A stretch of 44,272 nt of DNA from Apostichopus californicus (GCA_020650975.1 JAIPMN010000440.1:1-44272); one strand, 5' to 3'. Shown: positions 12,076 to 23,374, counted from the first letter of the stretch. Translations and numbers: made by a program. Notes: a model not told the origin generated them from the sequence alone.

Positions 12076-12695
12076 TGTCTTGTTTTTGGAACCAGAAAGA
12101 CAGAGAAAGGAAAGCAGGTTTTAACCTATTGACATGCAGTAAGGTTTCTACTTTGAAATAGCTAAGACTCCTTTCAAAGCTGTATTATCAGTCCTGTTTT
12201 GACTGCACTTCTGACTAAAGATAATAGTTTTCTTCTTTGCTAAATAAGTATCTTGTGTTTTATCTTGTAGGTCGGGTTTATTTTTTGGGCCATTACTCAA
12301 ATTCAATGTTTGGTTATTGTAGTTATCATCATGTAGATATGTGTGTACATATATGAATATTGCTCATGTTTAGGTGTAAGGAGTTTGTGTATGAGTTTTG
12401 ATTTTGTCATGAATACATGGTGTACAGTTTGTCAAACATGTGAAATTCCCCCAAAGCAGCATGGTTTTTGTCTAATTTCTTATAAAACTCAGCACCGTAA
12501 GTTTCCACACATTTGAAGTAATTATTATCTAGACATGGTTCTTAATAAGCTAGCTGATGGTGCCCTCATCACCCATCTTGAAACACATTTCCCAGGAAGT
12601 TAAAAATTCTAGTAGTCAACTATCAAATGAGGAGATAAACAAGTTACAAACTAGACAATGATCACCAGTCACTCTGTTTCTTTTAGTCTTCTCCA

Positions 12696-12701
12696 TTTAT
12701 T
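12696..12701 (-). terminator. Candidate C2CD5 polyadenylation signal
   Basis: TTTATT on the + strand reads AATAAA on the - strand. It is the first one I noticed downstream of the C2CD5 stop at 14661. If used, the C2CD5 3' UTR would be about 2 kb and would include the AGGTCA-rich tandem repeat at 13329-13895. The distance makes this uncertain. Confidence 0.2.
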
Positions 12702-13328
12702 TATAATTAACCATGATACTTTGTACATGTATGTTAAATAGACATTCAAAGAGGGATGAAATTTTGATTCTCTAATAAGCACCATTATGTGCAGCACAAA
12801 CCTTATTATTAAATGATATTGCTTAGGACTAAGCACAACTGTCTTTGGCTTCAAACAATGCAAAGTTGTATGCTTAATGTAGTATACACTTAACAATATC
12901 CTATCAGTCAAGAGTTTCATTTGACTGAAGATGAGCTCTTAATTTAAGTAAAGGGAACATCTGTCTTGCAGATTCAATTTGCTCCACTGCAATCAGCTTG
13001 AAAGCAAGGCAAGGCAAGGCATGGGGTAACATAATGACAAGTGATGTTACAGCAGTAACACAAGTAATCTGGTGATTAACAAGAAACATTACTGCACAAG
13101 TGATCTGGTGATTAACAAAGAAACATTGGCCTTAAAAACTAATCCATGTTGGCTGCACTCTTCAGACATCCAAAAGTGTTAAAAGGAATAACAAAAGCAG
13201 AGATCGAAGACAATATTTTTCAGTACCCTCAAAACTCTCTAATATTCGATTTTTGGTTTCGATGATAATCGTAATCTTTGCATTCATGATAGCGTATGTG
13301 GGAGTGTGTTTGTGACGTCCAGCTTGTA

Positions 13329-13895
13329 AACAACGCTATCTCAAGAAGGGAAGGTCAGACCAATTCATATTTGGTGTGTAGAAGTACCACATTGAGTAAA
13401 AGAAGCCTATTGTTTTTGGTGGAGGTCAAAGTTCATTTGGGGTCACCAGGGGTCAAATTGTGTAAACCTCGTAAACACGATATCTCAAGAAGGAAATCAT
13501 GGGCAGACCTCATATTTGGAGTGTAGGAGTACCACATTGTATAACAGAAGCCTATTGTATTTGGTGGAGGTCAAAGGTCACCAGGGGTCAAATTGTGAAA
13601 ACCTCGTAAACACGATATCTCAAGAAGGAAATCATGGGCAGACCTCATATTTGGAGTGTAGGAGTACCACATTGTATAATAGAAGCCTATTGTTTTTGGT
13701 GGAGGTCATTTGGGGTCACCAGGAGTCAAGTTGTAAAAACCTTGTAATCATGATATCTCAATAATGGAAGCTTGGGCCAACCTCTTATTTAGTGTGTAGA
13801 AGTACCACATTAAGTTAAAGAAGCCTATTGTTTTTGGTGGAGGTCAAAGGTAATTTGGGGTCATCAGAGGTCAAATCGTTAAACCCTTGTAAACA
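13329..13895. repeat. Tandem repeat, about 135-142 bp unit, AGGTCA-rich
   Basis: Four tandem units are anchored by ATCTCAAGAAGG-like words at about 13339, 13481, 13615 and 13753. Each holds GTAGAAGTACCACATT, AGAAGCCTATTGT, GGTGGAGGTCA and CACCAGGGGTCAAATTG blocks. The unit around 13568-13580 contains a perfect direct repeat AGGTCA-A-AGGTCA (DR1). Short open frames here are by-products of the repeat. Confidence 0.85.
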
Positions 13896-14660
13896 TGTAC
13901 AACCTCACTATACATTACGTCAGATTCATGAAGAAAACTGCTCATGTTACATCATCGAAACCGCAAAGCATTTTTGCATTCTGGTTAAGTACGACTGAAT
14001 ACACTCAGTCTACATTGTTACTTTAGCTCACCCTAGGCCTAGCTTCAGTGTGCTTGTTTAGCATAGCCTATGCCTTCTTTTAACAAAAGTTTTAAGAAAA
14101 GAGAACTCTTGATGTTTTCGTTACTATGACCTTCAGGTGCCTCCTTAATATTTTAAACTGCGATGGGCTGATAGAACATTGCAACGCCTTCTAAAGTTCT
14201 AGCCCTAGCAACAACAGCTGAATATTTCTACAGGGAGGCAACCACATGGAAAATGACTTTGTTACGAGAGTTGTTCCTCTCTGACATCATCAATATGGAA
14301 TTTCAAGCGTATAACGTAATCAATGGCACCTTACTGTGTACTGTGGTGAGCTCTTAGGAGCCAATTTTTCAAAGCGAGCATATTCAGTCAAACTTGAAGC
14401 GGTTAACTTAAAACTTGAATATTAGAGGTTACTGAATCATATAAATTGTCTTTGATCCCTGCCTTCGTTATTCCTTTAAGGGTGGTCAAGCCTACTGAAA
14501 ATTTCTCATTGAATCACAATGTGCATATTTAGGGAATAAAACTCATTAGACTCTTAATCTTGAGCTGTCATGGATACAAACTGTTGACAGCCTTGAGTTA
14601 TTTCTGCCAACTCATAAATATATAATTTACAAAATGAATAACTTTCCCAGGTGGCCTGTT

Positions 14661-14735
14661 TCATCTGCTCATATCTGTTAATCCTTTATAGTCCACAAAA
14701 ACAGCATCACCAAACACATTGATTAGTCCCTGGCA
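14661..14735 (-). CDS. C2CD5: C2CD5 last coding exon
   Basis: Acceptor ATTTCAG lies above 14735. The exon reads CQGLINVFGDAVFVDYKGLT and four more residues, then TGA at 14663-14661. Human C2CD5 has QCLINVSGDAVVFVRE at the same place, so the match is strong. The human tail of about 25 further residues is absent, giving an earlier natural stop. Confidence 0.88.
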   Translation of the reverse strand, partial: CQGLINVFGDAVFVDYKGLTDMSR

Positions 14736-15171
14736 CTGAAATGGAAAATATTGAAAATTTGAAATAGTAACTGATACAAAGCAATCAATTATCAGGTGGA
14801 AAACATTGTACAATTCATTTATGTTATCTGAACCAACATTTTCACAGAAAACTTCACTTACTGACTCCTCGGTGAAGGCTTAAGGAATCAATGACAGGGC
14901 ATCTATCTATGTAAGTGTGTAATATATACTTTGGCTAGTAAACATGTTAACTAAGACCAACACTTGATCTTCATATTTCGAACTTGGATCCACCTCATCG
15001 AGTAAAAGAACCAAATTGTTTTTTGGAGAAGTCAGTGGTTACTTGAGGTCACTAGAGGTCACAGTCTACAAAACCTGGTAGCTCCAATAGTAAAGCTTGG
15101 ATGAACTTCATACTTAGTATGTGAATTCACCCAAGGAAACAAGGTTTTAGACAAGAGCCCAAGGGCACTGT

Positions 15172-17667
15172 GGTTCCTTGCGTAGGGTTATATGACAATA
15201 CACATAATATTATCATCGCAAGATTGGGCTTAAATAGTCCAAGTAATTGTGGTCCTACATGTACCCATAAAGTGACCAAAACTATAGCCAACACTTTTGT
15301 GATCACAAATTGTAATCGGATTTTTGATTGGAAGGCACTTTTGAGATCTGAATATGGCGTCCAAAATGTAAGAAATATAAGGTCACCTACAAGCAGGTCA
15401 ACAAATATGATAACATTGGTGACCTCAGATCACATGACCGTTAAGTTTGAAAATGTTCCACCACCCCATTCACAACTTGTCCCAAAATATACATTGTGTC
15501 ATACCTTGGCACTAGGAGTTAATTGCATTCAATGTCTAAAAAATAACTTTGAACTTGTATAACTTCACACACAAAGGTCACCCGGGGGTCAACCCATTGA
15601 CATTTTTGATTAATGAGACCTAAATAGAGCATCAAAACTGTAATAATTCAAACATTTTTTCTTTACCCATTTTATCCCCCCAAAATACTATTTTTTTAAC
15701 ATTAATTGACCTTTGGTGACCTTGGATCACATGACCGTTAAGTTTGAAAATATTCCCCTATACCATTCGCAACTTGTCCCAAAATATCAACCGTTGGCAC
15801 TGGGAGTTATTGCACTAAATGTCTAAAAATTAACTTTGACCTCATATAACTTCACACAAAAAGGTCACCTGGGGTCAACCCATTGACATTTTTGAGTGGT
15901 GAGATGTGAATATAGCATTAAAACTATAAAAATTCAAACATTTTTTTCTTTGCCCATTTTCTCCCCCCAAAATACTAGTTTTTTGACATTAATTGACCTT
16001 TGGTGACCTCGGATCACATCAACGTTAAGTTTGAAAATATTCCTCTATACCATTTGCAACTTGTCCCAAAATATCAACCNTGTCACACCTTGGCACTGGG
16101 AGTTATTGCATTAAATGTCTGAAAATTAACTTTGACCTTGTATAACTTCGCACACAAAGGTCACACGGGGGTCAACCAATTGACATTTATGATCAGAAGG
16201 TACCTTTGACATCTGAAAATAGCATCGAAACTGTAAAAATCCCCAAAACACTTAAAGGTCACCAGAGGTCAAATTGAGGTCAAATGTCACCCAGATGCGG
16301 GTCGACAATTGGATTACATTGAAGCAATTCCCAACCTTAACTGACAATTCGTTCTCAAGTTATCGCAAAAATGCTTGTTTTTTAACATTAATTGACCTTT
16401 GGTGACCACAAATCACATGACCGTTAAGTTTAAAAATATTCCCCTATATCATTCGCAATTTGTCCCAAAATATCAACCGTGTCACACCTTGGCAATGGGA
16501 GTTATTGCACTAAATGTCTGAAAATTAACTTTGACCTCATATAACTTCATACACACAGGTCACCTGGGGTCAACCAATTGACATTTTTGATCGGTGAGAC
16601 GTGAATATAGCATCAAAACTATAAATATTCAAACATTTCTTCTTTGCCCATTTTCTCCCCTCAAAATACTAGTTTTTTAACATTAATTGACCTTTGGTGA
16701 CCTCAGATCACATGACCGTTAAGTTTGAAAATATTCCCCTATACCATTTGCAACCTTGTCTCAAAATATCAATCGTGTCACACCTTGGCACTGGGAGTTA
16801 TTGCATTAAATGTCTGAAAATTAACTTTGACCTTGTATAACTTCACACACAAAGGTCACCCGGGTGTCAACCTATTGACATTTTTGATCGGAAGGTACCT
16901 TTGATATCCAAATCTAGCATCAAAACCAAACATTTTCTTTTTTGCTTGATTTCTCCCAAAATAAGCACATTTTTCTAATGTGACCTTTGACCTTTTGACC
17001 TTGGTTTCAGATGTAGTTTGATCTCCTGATTCCAAAAATCAACATGACAAGTCTGTACAGCCATGCTAACTCCGACCGAAAACTTTGACCCCATATAACT
17101 TCGCAGACAAAGGTCACACGGGGGTCAACCTTGTGATATTTATGATCGGAGGGTACCTTTGAAATCTGAAAATAGCATCGAAACTGTAAAAATCCCCAAA
17201 ACACTTAAAGGTCACCAGAGGTCAAATTGAGGTCAAGGGTCACCCAGAGGCGGGTCGACAATTGGATTACATTGAAGCAACTCCCAACCCTAACGGACAA
17301 TTCGTTCTCAAGTTATCGCAAAAATACTTGTTTTTTAACATTAATTGACCTTGGGTGAACCAGTTCACAACTTGTCCCAAAATATCAACCTTGTCGCACA
17401 TTGGCACTGGGAGTTATTGCAGTTTTAATATTTTAGGTTTTTGGACCATAACTGACCTTTGGTGACCCTTGTGGGCACCAAACACAATAGGGCACACTTT
17501 CTCCATATGGCGGATCTATAGTCCAAGTTTGGCCTCAATCCAACTTTCCCTTATTGAGATAGAGCGTACCCAAGCAAGTGTCACAGACGCACACACAGAC
17601 ACACACACCCACACACACATACACGCCAACCTGACTACATAGGTTCCTTTTGCTAAAGCAAGGAACC
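15172..17667. repeat. 2.5 kb repeat element with inverted ends and ~290-bp AGGTCA-rich tandem units
   Basis: The element begins GGTTCCTTGC (15172-15181) and ends with the exact reverse complement GCAAGGAACC (17658-17667). The right end also forms a hairpin with GGTTCCTT at 17642-17649. Inside are several copies of a unit containing ATTAATTGACCTTTGGTGACC, CATGACCGTTAAGTTTGAAA, CTTGGCACTGGGAGTTATTG and AGGTCACC..GGGTCAACC. ATTAATTGACC starts at 15701, 15988, 16387, 16682 and 17340. Just before the right end is a (CA)n tract at about 17586-17620. A single N at 16080 marks an unresolved base. Confidence 0.75.
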
Positions 17668-18182
17668 AAAAATGACAGGTCATCATAGTAAGTTCAAGGT
17701 TCCTGTTAATTTTTGTTGAGGTAAAAGTTATTTGTAAAACTTTATCGCTCAAAAGTAAAGACGGGGTTAAGTCATTAGTGTATGAACACTGCTGATCACT
17801 TAAAACTGAACAATGACCTTGAACATATTTTGGGAAGTGTTACTATACAAATTCTCAAAGGAAACACTGTTAGGTGTCACTTAGTGTTTTGGTTTTCTGG
17901 TTAATGCTAAAGATCAGTTAAGTCAAATTTGGTTTTTAGCTATCATTAAAGTTGGTCAGTTATAACTATTTAGTTTCTAATCTTATTTTAATTGTTCAGC
18001 ACCATGAGCAAGTTTTATTTCTTTGCTTTTTAAGGCAAAACATCGGAATTTTGTGAGGCAAGGATCTGATGTTTGTCTCTAATCAAATATGATTCTTGTG
18101 TACATAAACTGCACTTGTACAGCAATTCCCCCATTTTCCAATGCGATATGGGATAAATATCCTCAATAAGAAATGTACTTAT

Positions 18183-18211
18183 TAAATATTTATTATTATT
18201 ATTATTATTAA
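18183..18211. repeat. (TTA)n microsatellite
   Basis: A run of TTA triplets within C2CD5 intron sequence. Confidence 0.85.
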
Positions 18212-19066
18212 GTTACTATGTAACCTGAGACCTTGATAATTGCTGTTGAATTCAGGTCATATCATGCTTGTATATGAACTGGTGTTCAACATCATTGTAC
18301 ACAAAAGCCAAGAATGGCTTTTATGACCTAAAAAGGATATAATGGTGGCTGAAGTTTGTTGCTTAGCAAACTTGCTGAAAGTTTTTGGAAACTATGGGCG
18401 AAAACCACATCCTCAGAGCATGTTGTATGCCGAAGATATGAATTTTCTAAATTTGGTGATACTTTGCATCTGGCAACAGTAGAATGGATATTGTCATCAG
18501 GGCAATTCAGCAGAAAAATGTCTTTGTTTTTCTTAATATTCTTATTTTCTTATTATTTATCCACAGAAGAAAAGATAATTTCTGCAGGGAAAGATACATT
18601 TTGATAAAATTCTAAGTGAAGAGAATTTTGACAACTAAGCAAACATTCCAAATGAATCAGGTTTCAAGGATTAATCAACAAGAAGATTTTGATAGCCTCA
18701 GTAAAAGTTTTGAAGAGCATTTGCCCAGATGACATCACAGACCACGTACTGTGATCCAACTTCCTGGAGTAGTCGAAGGTTTAGCCAGTCTATATAGGTA
18801 ACATTCAATCAACCATATTCATGAGTTAGGGGCAAGATGTTGAGATGCGTTTTCAACTACCAGTGTGAAATATTTTTCTCTTCAGAATAAGTTTTAATTG
18901 ATTATCACTAGAATATCCTTAAATTTCTCAATTAATTCATTTGGAAACTTAATCACTTATAATATCTTTTACCACATCATAAACAACACCAATGCTATCA
19001 TTTAATACAGTGAAATTGAGGAGGATGTAGGTAAAATGAGAATTGTTGGAACAAAGTTGGTCTTAC

Positions 19067-19213
19067 CTGATTTTTGTGTGGATTATCCATTAAGACAAAG
19101 TCAACCATGTTGTAGGCAAGCAGGGCATTCCCTCCCAGTGATAATACATGGGACCTAGCAATAGCATTCACTTCTGTAACAAAATTATGCAGGAATCCAC
19201 CAACCCCTCCAGA
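19067..19213 (-). CDS. C2CD5: C2CD5 exon with GGNALLAY (YbjQ-like) segment
   Basis: The 147-base exon starts and ends in phase 0, between acceptor TTAACAG and donor GTAAGA. It reads 49 residues, from SGGVGGFLHNFVTEVNAIAR through SHVLSLGGNALLAYNM to NPHKNQ. Human C2CD5 reads GGVSGFLHAFIAEVFAMVRAHVAALGGNAVVSY and ends NPNKNQ at the same intron position. This is the best conserved exon in the window. Confidence 0.93.
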
Positions 19214-19749
19214 CTGTTAAAAAGAAATGGAGAAATGGAAAAAGGTTTGTGAGAAAAGGAAACATCTGGACTTCACAAACATATATTTGCAATCTGAAAA
19301 TATGATGAACAGACTTTGCACCTGTGTATTAGGCCAAAAAAGATGAAAAGGAAAGCAAGTTTCTTCTAAGTTCTATATTTCAAGAAACTGTTGAGCAAGC
19401 ATTTATGAACTATGCCAGAAAAGAACTCAATTTCAATCCTTCACACATGCCTTGTGCATCACTACAGTACCTCCTGCAGTTTACAACAAAATGCACAATA
19501 TAGTTCCTAACCCTAGAGCTAAAATGAGCTATATATATTTGCTAAACAAAAGTGTCTGTACATTTAGTTTTCTTGGTTTTAGGCAGGCAGTATCATGTGG
19601 CAAATGAGGTTTATTGTTTATCTTGAAATTACAAGTCAGTGCTTACAAATACAATTACTCTCACTTAGCACTCGGATCTTCCAACTACAAGCTTCTAACA
19701 ATCCACATGATGCCACAGGAAGGTGAAAATAAAATATTTAAACATGAAC

Positions 19750-19875
19750 CTCTTTGACTGATGTGCATTCACGAACAAAAAAGATGTTAATATTTCCAAG
19801 GTATTTCTCTACTACTGCTCCTGGAATATAGCTCAGTGGCGTTATCTGCACAGGAGGAGTCCAAAAGCTTTCTCT
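19750..19875 (-). CDS. C2CD5: C2CD5 exon, TPLSYIPG segment
   Basis: A 126-base phase-0 exon of 42 residues: RESFWTPPVQITPLSYIPG, then AVVEKYLGNINIFFVRECTS, then VKE. Human has TPLSFIPGAKITKYLGIINMFFIRETTSLREE. The donor is GTTCAT, a weak match to the consensus, but the protein continuity across it into SGGVGGFLH is convincing. The acceptor is TTGTTAG. Confidence 0.9.
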
Positions 19876-20315
19876 CTAACAACAGAAAGGAAATAAATAC
19901 AGCTTACACACAGGTTGAGACAAACAGTTGCAGAAAACAAGATGAATTGAGTCACATATACAATAGCTACTTTGAAATATGTATGGGATATACTCCTTGT
20001 AGCACACGGTAGAGGGTATGGTTGTACCCTGAGGGTTGATTAAATGTTAGGCTACACAGTCTAGAAACCATTAGAGGTTAGCAATTAGGTTAGCAATGGT
20101 TTATTCTTTCTTGTCTCAAATTATATGAAAGCATGATGCAAAATGATGACATTCAATTGCATTAGAGCATTGCATGGCAGTGATTATGAACTCTTTAGAT
20201 TTAAGCAACAAGTCAGTTACTAACTAAAACTACAGTGAAGTTTAGCCTCTAGGAAAATTAAAAAGAACAACTGAAGACACAAAAAAAGTTTCTAATTGTA
20301 AACAAAATGTTTTAC

Positions 20316-20356
20316 CTTGTAGAACATTCTTTTATCCAGTGGTGATGGCGGCTTTG
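20316..20356 (-). CDS. C2CD5: C2CD5 41-base microexon
   Basis: The acceptor ATATCAG and donor GTAAAA flank 41 bases. CA completes an Ala codon begun by the previous exon, then KPPSPLDKRMFYK follows. The phase (1 in, 0 out) fits the neighbours at 21882-21938 and 19750-19875. Sequence conservation is weak because this is a variable linker in the family, so the support is phase and splice sites. Confidence 0.65.
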
Positions 20357-20858
20357 CTGATATGAAAATAATTATCCAAAGCATTGAATTGATATAAGAT
20401 TCAAAATGGTTTGACAATGAATAAAATATCAAAATCAGTGTCTCACAAATTCAGTTTGTTAATGTAAAACTCACTACTGTTAACAAGTATAATGACCAAT
20501 GCTCAAGGTACACAGTAAAATAAACTATAAATGTAACACGATCTGACAGTATGATGCTATCACATCCAATTAGTTTGTTGCTGACATGTTAATCGCTAAA
20601 CCTACTTATTTAAACATTCTTTTCTCAAAAGTGTTTTGATCAGCATCATACCAGACCCTTGCCTGGCACAAATGGACTCATTTATAGAGAATAGGAAAAC
20701 AAGCAACAAACTCCACATGGGTTCATTTTCACAAGACACGTTCACTACAGTATTCAAGAATAAAGTCAAAACACCACTGGTATGAAAAAACTAAAATACA
20801 TTGTAAACATGTTTATGTTAGGCCGAAAAACTGAAGTTTGTGGTGCTGTTACACTTAC

Positions 20859-20965
20859 CTAATGATCTGTCCTACACCAAGTTCTCCAACCACTTTAAAT
20901 GGCCAGCCTTTACTTAATGGGACATATCTTGAAAATTGAAAGTGGGATTGGAACATGCTGATTTC
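20859..20965 (-). other. Candidate alternative or cryptic C2CD5 exon
   Basis: A 107-base block has a good acceptor (GCTACAG) and a perfect GTAAGT donor. It is open for 35 codons in one frame (EISMFQSHFQFSRYVPLSKG and on). That frame does not fit the phase of the flanking C2CD5 exons. In the phase inherited from 21882-21938 it reads 18 codons (GNQHVPIPLSIFKICPIK) and hits TAA. It could be a poison or alternative-terminal exon, or chance. Confidence 0.3.
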
Positions 20966-21043
20966 CTGTAGCATATCAAAATTAAAGTTATCCTATTGCC
21001 ATCCTTTAAAGCCATGGCCAAACATTTAGGCAACTGATACATC

Positions 21044-21786
21044 CATGGGCGCAGATCAGTTTTGGATAATAGTGGGGACGTGTGTCTGTTCTCTGATACT
21101 ATCTATTAAAGCGGAGCGCGACCATGGGTTCGCGCATAGCGTACAATAATATTTTTGGCAAATATACCTCCCAGATCGCTGGAAATAACACTTCCTAGAC
21201 CCAAATGATGCTCCCAAACCTCCTTAAGTTTTAGATCTCATGGCTTAGAAATTTAGTTTGGGGAAATACATAGAAAAAAAATCAGGGGACAAATAATTCA
21301 AGTAGACTTTTGTATACGATGGGTCTGGGGTCCTCTCCCAGAAAAAAATTATACACTGCCGCAAATGCGATTTCCGTCCTATATTTAACAACTGTGGATA
21401 AATATAATAAAATGAGAACTGGACGTGAAGCTAGCTCAAATTGGCAACACACAGTGTGAGTTGTTAACGATTGTTTTGTTCGCACTCAGTTCGTTTTGCT
21501 GACCACAATTTACCAGTCTCGTGTATAGATTATGTTTCACATGATTGAATGTGTTAATACTTCAGCAAAGAATCACGCCTAACAGTGTCAATATTAATAA
21601 TTCTCGTCATTTATAGCATGTCATTGGCACAATGCTGGATCAAACTGTGCAAAAGTCCATACAGGGGAATTTGAAATGCAGCGTTTGGTCAAGACAAATT
21701 AGTGGGGACACGGTATATCATGTCCCCACCACTGAAAAAGTTGGTGGGGACGCATCCCGCTGTCCCAACCAGGATCTGCGCCCATG
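21044..21786. mobile_element. 743-bp hAT-like MITE in a C2CD5 intron
   Basis: Inverted ends CATGGGCGCAGATC at the left and GATCTGCGCCCATG at the right are exact complements. The flanking octamers GATACATC (21036-21043) and GCTACATC (21787-21794) agree at 7 of 8 bases, as expected for a somewhat aged hAT target duplication. The interior at about 21108-21190 (AAGCGGAGCGCGACCATGGG and on) resembles the interior of the 7678-9972 element, although the termini differ. GTGGGGAC words occur near both ends. There is no transposase frame. Confidence 0.8.
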
Positions 21787-21881
21787 GCTACATCAAAGTA
21801 AGCAACCCATTGAAACTTCTATTAACTATTATTTTGGAGAATAGATCTGTGGCAGTGCATGGCATTTGCACTATAACCAAC

Positions 21882-21938
21882 CTTTTCTGGAATCTGTAAC
21901 TTCTTCTATAGGAAACATCATTTCTGGTTCAGGTGATC
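21882..21938 (-). CDS. C2CD5: C2CD5 57-base exon
   Basis: Acceptor TTTCCAG, donor GTTGGT. GA completes a Gly codon from the exon at 23375-23432, then SPEPEMMFPIEEVTDSRK, then one base passes to the next exon. Phase 1 at both ends is consistent. Sequence similarity to vertebrates is weak here, in the linker between the PCCLC block and TPLSYIPG. Confidence 0.75.
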
Positions 21939-22332
21939 CTGGAAAACAAAACAAACAAGTTTGCCTTAGAAGTAGAAAATCTGACAGATCTGGATCCTTT
22001 AAGCTGTCTTGAGATATTCATAACACTTGCATTTTGATATATATTGACCTCACATGACCTAAGACCTCCACTAGATTTAGCCCTGTGTCATTCAAGATGG
22101 GACATCCATAAGATATACATACACCCAATATATCTCCCAAGCTGAGCAAGATTTTTCTTAGTTTGGGGAACTGTTATTACATAAACTAAAGATGAAAGTT
22201 GAGTGTGTCTCCTTTTAAAATTATCTTGTTGCTTCTGTTGGAGCTGTCAGCTTAGAGTAACTTGGTTTTCATCTTTGTGGTGTTTACACATCTTTAAAAT
22301 GTCCACCAAACCCAAAAAGCTGAAGGCTTTGT

Positions 22333-23111
22333 GATTGCTTGCTATATAATATGTTCAAATTTCCACTTAATCAGACTAATGTAAAACAAGTAAGTTAAAT
22401 TTGCCCAAGAATTAAGTGAGAACCAGAAAAGATCAGAGATGCTCATCCACCAACCATCCCTTAATAATTATTGTTATCATTGCCAAACCCAGAATTATCT
22501 GATATAAATCACAGAGAATAAAGTCAATTTTGAGACCATTTGAGATAGCCTGTTGACCCCTTGAAGCTAAGAGTGCATATGGATAAGGGCCAGAGTGTGT
22601 ATAAATCTACCAATACAAGAATTACAAGCAGATTTCATTTCCTGGATATCTGTATGTACTGTTGAAGACCATTCACAAAACATACTGAACTCAATCTTGA
22701 TGGCATTCTTGTACTCACCCTCTGGATCTTCAAACCAATTGATATGTTCAACAAAGATGCACTTTTTGTATTATCATATTCACAATGTGTTCATACTTTG
22801 ACTTATGTTGACCACAAATGACCTCTGACCTCCACCAATTTCAATAAGGTATGATGAAGTTCAACAAACACATACTTTTTGAATTATTGTGGTTTTACAA
22901 ACTTTTCAGACTTTTACCTCTGTGGACTGCAAATGACCTTGAACTTCACAGAAAAGAAAAGGTTCTTGTACTCAGTAAGACAGATTCACATACCAAGTAT
23001 AGAATTAATGCACTAAGAACATTTTTGATTTACCAAGTTTATAAGCAGTTGTCACACACACACCCACATCATCACCATCGCATAGATTCCTTTTGCGTCC
23101 AGCAAGGAATC
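22333..23111. repeat. Dispersed repeat copy with GATTCCTTGC-type ends
   Basis: It begins GTGATTGCTTGC at about 22331 and ends GCAAGGAATC (23102-23111), preceded by (CA)n and ATCACCATCGCATAGATTCC. The interior has TGACCTCTGACCTCCACC (near 22820) and similar half-site words. Directly after the end, at about 23131, another copy starts (GGCTTTGTGATTGCTTGCC). It lies in the C2CD5 intron between the exons at 23375 and 21938. Confidence 0.6.
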
Positions 23112-23374
23112 AACCAATATGCCAGTTGGCTTTGTGATTGCTTGCCATACAATTTGCACAATGAAATGGGCTAACAAGGATAAATGTACTTTGGGGGTTT
23201 GAATGATATCCAGTAAAATAACAGCAGAGTTCTCACAATTGATGTAGTGAGTGAATCAGTCCTGTAGGCTACCTTTCCCACACAACATTCTTTCCATTCC
23301 ATTTTATGCTGTTCTTGCAAATGTCATGGCTACAATATTCACTTACTGACTTTAAAGCCATTTCTTGGAATTAC

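Larger units (their letters stand above)
10461..13328. other. 3' UTR of NCOA6 and intergenic DNA, no other gene seen
   Basis: AT-rich sequence after the NCOA6 stop. The first + strand AATAAA I found by eye is at 12070-12075, which would give a 3' UTR of about 1.6 kb. A short direct duplication around a CTGGTGATTAACAA core lies at about 13058-13127, next to a small (AGGCA)n run. I see no conserved coding segment. Confidence 0.5.
14736..19066 (-). other. C2CD5 last intron, 4.3 kb, repeat-filled
   Basis: Phase-0 intron between the exon ending NPHKNQ and the last exon. It holds the AGGTCA-rich element at 15172-17667, a (TTA)n microsatellite near 18186-18211, and otherwise AT-rich sequence. The + strand open frame at 18356-18604 has no resemblance to anything I know and no flanking support. 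Confidence 0.8.

Noticed and set aside
13296-13764. Repeated + strand frames (MECRSTTLYNRSLL...)
   Set aside because: Translations of the ~135-bp tandem repeat; similarity between frames reflects the DNA repeat rather than a protein.
15170-15562. 130-codon + strand open frame
   Set aside because: It lies in the AGGTCA-rich repeat and its residues derive from the repeated unit; the other units are not open in the same frame.
18356-18604. 82-codon + strand open frame
   Set aside because: No recognisable domain, AT-rich intron context of C2CD5 on the other strand, no splice support.
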